A DNA stretch of 64,000 nt from Neomoorella stamsii (GTDB lineage Bacteria; Bacillota; DSM-521; Neomoorellales; Neomoorellaceae). A program made the position numbers and the translations under genes. The notes below the pieces were generated by a model. The model saw only the letters and a list, made by a program, of their open reading frames with translations. It ran no database searches and had not been told where the DNA came from. Location: positions 62,001-126,000 of the forward strand of contig NZ_PVXL01000078.1 in assembly GCF_002995805.1 (NCBI RefSeq). Direction: 5' to 3'. Shown here piece by piece: positions 40,595 to 47,315 of the stretch; positions within the stretch are counted from its first letter, which is position 1; the number at the start of each line of letters is the position of its first letter.

Positions 40595-41716
40595 TTAATT
40601 TCCTGGATAAAATTCCCGGTTGGCGTGGGCAAAAAGGTCTAAAACCTCCTCAAAATCCAGATGATGCCCACCTTTTAGAAGGGCAACCGTAGCGGCCGCT
40701 TCCCGGGGATCGGGGTGATCCACAGGGGCGTCGGAGCCGGCTAACAAGCGGATGCCTTTGTCCCTCATAAGCCCCCAGGCATAGGCTGTTTTCATCCGCT
40801 CCGGGCCCAGCCTGCGCATGGCCCAGGACATTTCCCGGGAAAAGATGGGTTGTATACAGACGGGGATCTCGAGCTCAGCCAGGGCCTCCAGCTGCTCCTC
40901 CCGGGCGTACTGGACGTGCTCCAGGCGGTCCAGGGGGTGGCGGCTTTGCCGCACAACGCGCAGGAATTGGTCAACGGCCCTGTCCCCGATGGCGTGGGCG
41001 GCTATGGGTTTACCTTTTCGGTGAACCTTTTCAACCAGGGAAAGGAGGGCTGCATCACTGTGATTAAGCAGGCCGTAGTTACCTGGATCGTCGGCGTATT
41101 CCTCTGTCAGGGCGGCGGTACGGGCGCCCAGGCCCCCGTCCAGGAATACCTTGAACCCCAGGGCCTCATCCAGTAGCCCGAACTCCACCGTGTAGAAATC
41201 CACTTTCACCTCCTGCTCAAGACTCTCAAAGAAGGGACGCTTGTGCCGGTCCATTCCCATATCGATGACTTTAACTATCCCCAGTTTCTTAAGCTCCCTT
41301 AAGCCCCGGGAGAGGATGTCTCCCGGTTCCAGGTTTAGCCTGGCCACCAGGGTCTTTAGGAGGTTAAATACTTTGGCTTCATGGAAGAGCCCGTTTTCCG
41401 CGAAAAATCCCAGCCCCTGCATGGCGGCCGTATTGGCTGCAGCCAAGTGCAGGCAGGTCCGTATTATTACTACCGGCGTCGAACCAAAGGTACGGTCCAG
41501 GAAGGCCCTTGCGGGTATAATCTTTTCGGCCAGGATTTCCTGGTTAAAACGTACCCCAACAGCCCACCCTGCAATAAGACGTGACTTCAGGGTTTCCACC
41601 AGCTCTTCAAGGTTTGAGCATTTTTCCAGGCTGGCGAAGTGATTGAAGAGGGCAAATTCCCATACATGGCAGTGGGCGTCCACATATTCCTGACGGCGGA
41701 TCGTTTCCTGATTCAT
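40595..41716 (-). CDS. Short YtcJ-type amidohydrolase
   Basis: A 373-residue amidohydrolase (family 3). It shows YVDAHCH, FLDGGLGARTAALTE, AIGDRAVDQ, RLEHVQY and GSDAPVDHP, as in YtcJ-like proteins. It is much shorter than the usual ~530 residues: it lacks the N-terminal beta-sandwich region before the metal-binding HxH and ends soon after the GSDAPV block. This is either a genuine short version or a fragment that kept its core. The substrate is unknown. The operon context is weak. Confidence 0.65.
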   Translation of the reverse strand: MNQETIRRQEYVDAHCHVWEFALFNHFASLEKCSNLEELVETLKSRLIAGWAVGVRFNQEILAEKIIPARAFLDRTFGSTPVVIIRTCLHLAAANTAAMQGLGFFAENGLFHEAKVFNLLKTLVARLNLEPGDILSRGLRELKKLGIVKVIDMGMDRHKRPFFESLEQEVKVDFYTVEFGLLDEALGFKVFLDGGLGARTAALTEEYADDPGNYGLLNHSDAALLSLVEKVHRKGKPIAAHAIGDRAVDQFLRVVRQSRHPLDRLEHVQYAREEQLEALAELEIPVCIQPIFSREMSWAMRRLGPERMKTAYAWGLMRDKGIRLLAGSDAPVDHPDPREAAATVALLKGGHHLDFEEVLDLFAHANREFYPGN

Positions 41717-41839
41717 GTTTATCCCTCCACCCTAAGCTTAAACTCAATGCCACGCTTCTTCAAGGGTCAAACTTTTACTTCACCATTATATTGCTCCGTT
41801 AATTATTGCGCCTGCAGGGAAGGTATCGTCAAAAAATAT

Positions 41840-41871
41840 CCGCATAATGACTCCTAAAGTCATTATGGCGG
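41840..41871 (-). terminator. Probable minus-strand terminator
   Basis: CCGCATAATGACT and AGTCATTATGGCGG form a long stem; on the minus strand it is followed by GGATATTTTTTGACG. It would catch transcripts from the debris region to the right. Confidence 0.6.
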
Positions 41872-41949
41872 TCCACTGTCCGTCCGGCCCGGTATGTTCT
41901 CATTACCCAGGTCTACTTCTCTTCTTGCCAGTCTTTCGCGGGTAGATAG

Positions 41950-42160
41950 TGTTACACGTCAAATTAAATGAGCACAGAAAAATCAAGATAAATGAGCATA
42001 AAATTAGGATGAAATAAATGATCAGATGCAAGGTAATAAGCACGATTAAGCGATAGAAAATGATCATTATTGGAGGCGCTGCCCCCAAACCCCCGGGATT
42101 TATCGCTTTAGTTTCTCCAAAGGGTTTTAGATTAAAAAGCAGAGGCAAGGCAACTTCAAC
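41950..42160. mobile_element. Probable insertion-sequence end remnant
   Basis: Four copies of AAATGANCA occur at 41966, 41990, 42016 and 42058, followed by GGAGGCGCTGCCCCCAAACC. Repeated short motifs near an end followed by a GC-rich inverted stretch resemble the terminal repeats of IS21-type elements. There is no transposase gene. Family assignment is inference only. Confidence 0.4.
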
Positions 42161-42256
42161 AGGCAGTCACCCCGCCCCGTCCTTTTGTAGAAACCTTGCA
42201 GGCGCTCAGGTTGCTTCCCAGCAGAGCCCTATCCTCCAGCCAGGAAAGGGCCAGGT

Positions 42257-42511
42257 TTAAAGAAAAGGTAAAGTATTTACCGGGTCCGCAGATTCAATCT
42301 CCAACATGGTTGCCCCCAGGAGTTGCCATAAGCGTTCGATAGACTCCTTATCTTGAAAAAGCAGGGTTACCGTGATATTGCCATGGCGGATGTGGAGCGG
42401 GTATTCATTGAAAATAGTTTTACCTTCCCATGATTGGAAACGAGTAAACCTGTTGATATGGGGTTCATGCCCAACATCTCCCTTTTGGTAGTGTTTTGAA
42501 AAAGTCGAGGG
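42257..42511 (-). pseudogene. ORF remnant without start, unidentified
   Basis: An 84-codon open frame on the minus strand ends with TAA at 42257-42259. Its sequence looks like protein (ITVTLLFQDKESIERLWQLL), but there is no usable start codon before a stop at 42512. A different frame begins with ATG upstream, so a frameshift may have split a small gene. I do not recognise the family. It shares the 41717-42733 gap with the IS-like repeats, and nothing else coding is seen there. Confidence 0.35.
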
Positions 42512-42636
42512 CTAAAATTTGCCATGATGGATGGAATTAGAAGCAATATAACCTAAATCGCACACGTCTAACTCAAACGCCTATTTTCGGCACCTATTTA
42601 TCCTTATACCCCATAGGGGATGTGGAGAAAAAAATA

Positions 42637-42727
42637 AAAGCCTTCACGAAGGGCTTGAGTACCAACGTCTGGGAGTTTCCGAGAACCTACTGTAGTGTGA
42701 GAGGAGGGGGTTAGCCGCCCCCTCCTC
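42637..42727 (-). terminator. Two hairpins behind the second CooF-like gene
   Basis: The first is GAGGAGGGGG/CCCCCTCCTC (42701-42727, ten-base stem) directly after the stop codon, and the second is AAGCCTTC/GAAGGGCTT (42637-42655) followed by TTTTATTTTTTT on the minus strand. The second is the likely terminator of the oxidoreductase-ferredoxin unit. Confidence 0.7.
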
Positions 42728-42733
42728 CTCGAT

Positions 42734-43228
42734 TCAGGTTAACGAGGCGAGGTATTGATGCCGTTTTTCAGCTTCAAATTCCTCTACCGTGGTAAATACG
42801 AGGGCTTTTGTTGGACAAGCCCGGACGCAGGCCGGCACTTTTTGATCATCAAGACATTGCCGGTCGCATTTCAAAGCTATGCGCTGTTCTCCATCCCGGC
42901 GGATTACGCCGTAAGGGCATACCATGACGCACATCCAGCAGCCGATACACTTTTGTTCTCTCCCCAGGTTGGTTACCACGCCTTCCTCTGTCCGGTGCAT
43001 GGCTCCGGCAATACAGGCATCTATACAGTAAGCTTCTTGGCAATGCCGGCAGGTTACGGGGGCTTTCCTGCTTTCAACTTGCTCAACGTAAATTCTTTTT
43101 TGCGGCGGTTTAGGCTGGGTTATGGCGCCGAGGAGAGTTTGTTCCTCAGCATGGGCTATGGCACACGCTATTTCGCATGAAAGGCAGCCAAGGCACCTGT
43201 CAAAGCGTATAAGGATTTCCCTATGCAT
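42734..43228 (-). CDS. CooF-type 4Fe-4S ferredoxin (second copy)
   Basis: A 164-residue polyferredoxin with four Cys clusters: CLGCLSCEIAC, CRHCQEAYCIDAC, CIGCWMCVMVC and CDRQC...CVRACPTKAL. It is a clear paralogue of the CooF-like protein at 62778-63263. CooF-type proteins carry electrons from CO dehydrogenase; this one lies beside a FAD/NAD oxidoreductase, not a CODH, so it may pass electrons to NAD(P). ATG 43228 overlaps the oxidoreductase stop by eight bases. Confidence 0.85.
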   Translation of the reverse strand: MHREILIRFDRCLGCLSCEIACAIAHAEEQTLLGAITQPKPPQKRIYVEQVESRKAPVTCRHCQEAYCIDACIAGAMHRTEEGVVTNLGREQKCIGCWMCVMVCPYGVIRRDGEQRIALKCDRQCLDDQKVPACVRACPTKALVFTTVEEFEAEKRHQYLASLT

Positions 43229-44540
43229 ATTTATTTCCCCCTTCCAAGGTCGAGTGACCAACCTTCATCCTGGATAAGTTCTGGTCTAATTTAGCTAAGC
43301 CCATAAATTGGTAACCCGAAACTTCTCCGTACAAGAGCTCTTCCTCATGACCGGAAACTTCTATTCCCTGGCGGATTAATGCTGTGTAAATACCGGCCTG
43401 GGAAATATCGCCTACCAGGATAGCTCCAACCAACCTATTCTCTCGGAATACCAATCGACGATAAGAATTTTTATGGGAGCTGAAATAGCTCATATGTTTC
43501 CATCCGGTTCCTTCCTTTTCCACCAGACCAACGGATACAAAGGGAACACCGGCGAATTCTGCGGCATTCAGGCGGGTCAAATTGCCCTCGTATATGCATC
43601 TTTCCCCTGCCATATTGAAGCCGGCTATCTTACCTTGTTCCACAGCCAGAGTCCAGAGGCCAGAGGGAACCATTTCACCGGTAAGAAGATCTATTGTTTC
43701 ACCTACATCTCCAGCGGCATAGACCCCGGGCAAGCTAGTTTGTTGGTATTTATTTACAATTGCTCCCTGCCGGACGCGACCCCCGGCCTCTTTGATTAGC
43801 TCGACATTAGGAATTACTCCTTTACCCACTATCACCAGGCTGGCCTTTATTTCCCTCCCGTCCTCTAGAAGTACGGTTTCTATCAGGGAAGATCCAGGCT
43901 TATTTTTAAAGGCTTTGGGGTTTTGGCCCCAAACGAATTCTATTCCTTCAGCTTCCAGCGCCTGCTGAATGAGGGCTGCCCCTCGCTCATCAAGCTGCCG
44001 GGACAAGAGACGCCCTGATTTGACAACTACAGTTATCCGTGGAACACCCCTTTTTTTCAGAGCAGCTGCCGCCTTAAGACTTACCAGACCGCCCCCTATT
44101 ACTACTGCTCGTTCAGCTTTTTCTGCTTTCCTGGCTATTCGCTGAGCATCACTCCAGGTGCGTAATGTAAAAACTCCATCTAATTCCTGGCCGGGAACAT
44201 CTGCGCGTACAGCCCTTGCGCCGGTAGCCACCAGGAGGGCGTTGTAAGATAGTTCTCTTCCATTGTCCAAGCGGATTTTTTGCTCGGCAGGATGAATGGC
44301 ATCTACTATTTTGCCGAGCAATGGCTGAATGTTAAGACGGTGGTAAAAATCAACTGGCCTAAAGCTTATTTCTTCTACGGGGGAATCTTTGGCTATAGCT
44401 TCGGTTATCAGGCAGCGGGAATATGGGTGCAAAGGTTCATCAGAAACAATGGTTACGTCTCCATTAAGGGTAACGCTGCGAATAGCTTCGGCCGCGGCAA
44501 TACCGGCAGCGCTGTTTCCGACGATGACATAGTGGGTCAA
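43221..44540 (-). CDS. FAD/NAD(P)-dependent oxidoreductase (FNOR type)
   Basis: A 439-residue pyridine nucleotide-disulfide oxidoreductase-type flavoprotein. The N-terminal FAD fold (VIVGNSAAGIAAAEA), the second dinucleotide fold (VVIGGGLVSLKAAAAL) and the YAAGDV FAD-binding motif are seen; there is no CxxxxC redox disulfide typical of true disulfide reductases. Beside a CooF-like ferredoxin this matches the FNOR proteins found near CODH genes in carboxydotrophs, which move electrons between ferredoxin and NAD(P). TTG start with GGAG ten bases upstream; it lies behind a sigma-54 promoter. Confidence 0.8.
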   Translation of the reverse strand: MTHYVIVGNSAAGIAAAEAIRSVTLNGDVTIVSDEPLHPYSRCLITEAIAKDSPVEEISFRPVDFYHRLNIQPLLGKIVDAIHPAEQKIRLDNGRELSYNALLVATGARAVRADVPGQELDGVFTLRTWSDAQRIARKAEKAERAVVIGGGLVSLKAAAALKKRGVPRITVVVKSGRLLSRQLDERGAALIQQALEAEGIEFVWGQNPKAFKNKPGSSLIETVLLEDGREIKASLVIVGKGVIPNVELIKEAGGRVRQGAIVNKYQQTSLPGVYAAGDVGETIDLLTGEMVPSGLWTLAVEQGKIAGFNMAGERCIYEGNLTRLNAAEFAGVPFVSVGLVEKEGTGWKHMSYFSSHKNSYRRLVFRENRLVGAILVGDISQAGIYTALIRQGIEVSGHEEELLYGEVSGYQFMGLAKLDQNLSRMKVGHSTLEGGNKYA

Positions 44541-44596
44541 GAATTTTCATCTCCTTCAGCTTTGGCTATAAAATGTTATCTAGCATTTATTTTATC

Positions 44597-44613
44597 TAGC
44601 AAGAAGTGTGCCA
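44597..44613 (-). promoter_or_regulatory. Sigma-54 promoter of the oxidoreductase-ferredoxin unit
   Basis: On the minus strand TGGCAC-N5-TTGCTA matches the sigma-54 -24/-12 consensus (GG and GC correctly spaced). Transcription should start near 44587, about 47 nt before the TTG start codon at 44540. It needs an enhancer-binding activator; candidate upstream sites lie at 44679-44735. Confidence 0.75.
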
Positions 44614-44678
44614 TAAAAACAAAAGGTCGGTAAGATTGTACAAAAAGCCGGTAAGCTTGGGCAATCTCCTTTATCCGG

Positions 44679-44735
44679 GTGTCAATTTAAATTGACACAT
44701 TAAAAATTTATTGACATCACTTTTAGCTGTGTCAT
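44679..44735 (-). promoter_or_regulatory. Palindromic activator sites upstream of the sigma-54 promoter
   Basis: GTGTCAATTTAAATTGACAC (44679-44698) is a perfect 20-bp palindrome centred about 100 bp upstream of the predicted start. Further half-sites, ATTGACAT at 44710 and GTGTCATA at 44729, lie beyond it. The placement is right for an enhancer-binding protein. The TGTCA half-site is similar to CooA/CRP-family targets, but the central spacing is eight, not six. Confidence 0.55.
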
Positions 44736-44738
44736 ATT

Positions 44739-44921
44739 TTACCATTTTTTGTTATACAACGCCTGGCGAGAAAGATACGTTAGACAGAGCCCCGGGATGG
44801 GCTTCTTCCCATCGGTGTCGCTCCCTATGGCTGTAACTACGGTATGCTGGGCAACGACTGCCGCCTCTATCACTTCAGGCAGCGAGTGACCGCCACCTAT
44901 AAATTCTACGAAATCAGCCTC
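44739..44921 (-). CDS. Possible short ORF or gene remnant, unidentified
   Basis: An open minus-strand frame of 60 codons after hypE ends with TAA at 44739-44741. The sequence (GGGHSLPEVIEAAVVAQ and IGSDTDGKKPIPG) looks like a real protein, but there is no ATG; a GTG at 44873 is the only candidate start. It could be the end of a lost gene. The opposite strand is also open here, so support is weak. The 44541-44946 gap also holds the sigma-54 promoter. Confidence 0.3.
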   Translation of the reverse strand, partial: EADFVEFIGGGHSLPEVIEAAVVAQHTVVTAIGSDTDGKKPIPGLCLTYLSRQALYNKKW

Positions 44922-44946
44922 CTAACTTAATCAGAAGGTGCAGTAA

Positions 44947-45963
44947 TCAACAGATCCGTGGTAAAGGTCTCCCGGCTAGAAGATCTAAAAACTTAGTACC
45001 TCCAAGGGATGTAGAGAGATAAACGTTACCTTCACCAGCCTTCACCTCACCTATAATACTAGCATCCCTTCCCAGGGCATGCTCTTGCATTACCGCTACA
45101 GCTTTTCCTGCTTCCTCCGGGCTGACAATACTCATAAATTTCCCCTCGTTTGCAAGATAAAGGGGATCCAGTCCCAGCATCTCAGCAACACCCTTTACTC
45201 CGGCATCTACCGGGATACAATCTTCATCCAGCCAGATATCTAAACCGCAGGCTGACGCAATTTCTTTGGCTGCAGTCGCCAGGCCACCCCGGGTAAGATC
45301 CCGCATTATCTTGATCCCCCGGATTTCCTTTAAAAGCAGGCTAGTTATGCCGTTGAGCGGGGCACAATCGCTCATGACCTGTCCTGCAAAATCAAAGCCA
45401 TACCGTTTGCAGAGTACCGCAATACCGTGTTGCCCGAGGTTACCATTGACTAAAACTTTATCACCGGGTTTAATCCGGTGGTAACCCAAATCTACTCCTG
45501 GAAAAATATAAGCGATACCGGTGGTGTTAATAAAAATTTTATCTAAATGTCCTTTTTCAACCACCTTGGTATCCCCGGTGACAATTTCTACGCCCGCCAC
45601 CCCGCAGGCCCCGGCCATAGATTGAACAATTCTTTCTAAATCGGCAAGGGGCAGTCCTTCTTCTAAAATAAAAGAAGCCGTGAGATAGATGGGCCGGGCG
45701 CCGCTGACCGCCAGATCATTTACCGTGCCGCAAACCGCCAGTTTTCCCACATCTCCCCCGGGGAAGAAAGGCGGATCAACCACAAAGGAATCAGTAGTAA
45801 TGGCCATTCTCCCTTGATTTACGGAAAAAACCGCTGCATCACTGAGCTTTTTCAAGATATTGCTTCCAAAATAGCGAAGAAAAAGGGTATTGATGAGTTC
45901 ATGGGTAAGGGCACCCCCGTCACCGTGAGCCAGCAAAACAATATCACTGCCATTCTCTTTCAT
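44947..45963 (-). CDS. hypE: Hydrogenase maturation factor HypE
   Basis: A 338-residue AIR-synthase-fold protein that, with HypF, turns carbamoyl groups into the cyanide ligands of the [NiFe] site. The N-terminus LLAHGDGGALTHEL and the C-terminal end PLPRIC with the reactive terminal Cys are seen. ATG 45963 is two bases from the hypD stop, and the frame extends further upstream without a better site. Confidence 0.95.
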   Translation of the reverse strand: MKENGSDIVLLAHGDGGALTHELINTLFLRYFGSNILKKLSDAAVFSVNQGRMAITTDSFVVDPPFFPGGDVGKLAVCGTVNDLAVSGARPIYLTASFILEEGLPLADLERIVQSMAGACGVAGVEIVTGDTKVVEKGHLDKIFINTTGIAYIFPGVDLGYHRIKPGDKVLVNGNLGQHGIAVLCKRYGFDFAGQVMSDCAPLNGITSLLLKEIRGIKIMRDLTRGGLATAAKEIASACGLDIWLDEDCIPVDAGVKGVAEMLGLDPLYLANEGKFMSIVSPEEAGKAVAVMQEHALGRDASIIGEVKAGEGNVYLSTSLGGTKFLDLLAGRPLPRIC

Positions 45964-45964
45964 C

Positions 45965-47098
45965 CTAAATGCCACCTCCAACTGTAGATAAACGTTCATA
46001 TCGATAGTAAGCCGCGCAGGCCCCTTCACTTGAAACCATACAGGGGCCTACAGGATGAACAGGTGTACATACATTACTAAATAGCCGGCATTCCAGGGGT
46101 AAAAGTTTTCCCCGTAAAATCTCTTTACAGGCACAGCCTGGCGGGTAAAGAGGTGATAGCGGGGCCGGTTCTATATTTAGTTTAAATCGCGTATCGAAAT
46201 CGCGAAAAGTTTCCCGTAGTGAAAGTCCGCTTTCAGGAATAACTCCAAGGCCGCGCCAGGGGACATCGACCTCCTCAAAACACTCCGCTATGCGCTCGCG
46301 GGCATCCAGGTTACCTTCTTCCCGCACTACCCTCGTGTACTTGTTCGCTACCCGTGCCTCGCCCCGGAGCAATTGAAGCAAAAGCTCGTGAAGGGCAATC
46401 AGAATATCCATGGGTTCAAACCCGCTGATTACCGATGGCAGGCCATACTCTTTAACGATGAAGTCAAACGCCCGCCTGCCAGTAACGGCGCTAACATGCC
46501 CCGGCAAGATAAGCCCGTCAAGTTTTAATTCGGGGTCACTGAGAACGGCGCGGAGGGCCGGGGGGATGAGTTTATGGGCCGAAAATATACTGAAGTTTTT
46601 CACCCCTTTAGCCCGGGCTCTCGCAAGGCTTGCAGCGACTGCCGGGGCAGTTGTTTCGAAACCAATTCCCAGGAACACGACCTCTCTTCCCGGGTTGGCT
46701 TCAGCAAAGGCCACTGCGTCCAAGGGCGAGTAAAAAATGCGCACGTCGGCACCGCCGGCGCGTTCCCTCTCCAGGGAAGACTGGCTGCCGGGAACGCGTA
46801 ACATATCCCCGAAGGTTCCCACCGTAACCCCGGGCAAGCGGGCCAGATTGACCATCATATCGATTTCCTGGTGATCGGTTACACAAACAGGACACCCGGG
46901 GCCGCTTCGCAATTCTACGCGACCTGCCAGCAAGCTCCGCAATCCCAGCCGGGAAATAGCCACTGTGTGTGTACCGCATACTTCTATAAAAACTGCCGGC
47001 CGCCCAAGGCGTTCCGCAACCTCATCTGCCAGGGCGGCAACCCGGCCCATGAGTTTCCTGCTTAATTCCGTATCACAAAACCTGTCCAGAGGTGACAT
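45965..47098 (-). CDS. hypD: Hydrogenase maturation factor HypD
   Basis: A 377-residue iron-sulfur scaffold protein on which the Fe(CN)2CO unit is built with HypC. CGTHT, SGPGCPVCV, and the C-terminal Cys cluster (YPPGCACKEIL, LPLECRLF) are present. Overlaps hypC by about 26 bp. Confidence 0.95.
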   Translation of the reverse strand: MSPLDRFCDTELSRKLMGRVAALADEVAERLGRPAVFIEVCGTHTVAISRLGLRSLLAGRVELRSGPGCPVCVTDHQEIDMMVNLARLPGVTVGTFGDMLRVPGSQSSLERERAGGADVRIFYSPLDAVAFAEANPGREVVFLGIGFETTAPAVAASLARARAKGVKNFSIFSAHKLIPPALRAVLSDPELKLDGLILPGHVSAVTGRRAFDFIVKEYGLPSVISGFEPMDILIALHELLLQLLRGEARVANKYTRVVREEGNLDARERIAECFEEVDVPWRGLGVIPESGLSLRETFRDFDTRFKLNIEPAPLSPLYPPGCACKEILRGKLLPLECRLFSNVCTPVHPVGPCMVSSEGACAAYYRYERLSTVGGGI

Positions 47099-47315
47099 CG
47101 TTTAATTGTTCCTCCCACATTTTTACCATCTGTTCTGCTTCTTTTAAATCAATCTTTTCAATGGCAAATCCGGCATGAACCAGCACATAATCGCCAACCT
47201 TTACCTGCCCCAGTAAAGCTATGGATATCTCCCTGCGGGCGCCGTGAACATCAATTATCGCGGTTTCATCAGCCGCAGTTACCTTAATTACTTTACCCAC
47301 AATACCTAAACACAT
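47073..47315 (-). CDS. hypC: Hydrogenase maturation chaperone HypC
   Basis: An 80-residue HypC/HupF chaperone with the essential N-terminal MCLGI (Cys2) and the conserved GDYVLVHAGFAIEKID. It binds the Fe unit with HypD and presents it to the large subunit. The start at ATG 47315 is chosen because the Cys must be residue 2; the frame is open a few codons further. Confidence 0.95.
   Translation of the reverse strand: MCLGIVGKVIKVTAADETAIIDVHGARREISIALLGQVKVGDYVLVHAGFAIEKIDLKEAEQMVKMWEEQLNDVTSGQVL

Noticed and set aside
44679..44698. CooA binding site
   Set aside because: The half-sites TGTCA/TGACA are separated by eight bases, whereas CooA/CRP sites use six. Kept only as an activator-like palindrome; no cooA gene is in the window.
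44800..44930. Plus-strand frame with MGFFPS... beginning near 44806
   Set aside because: No ribosome binding site, low-complexity Ser/Thr/Ala sequence; the opposite-strand frame looks more like protein.
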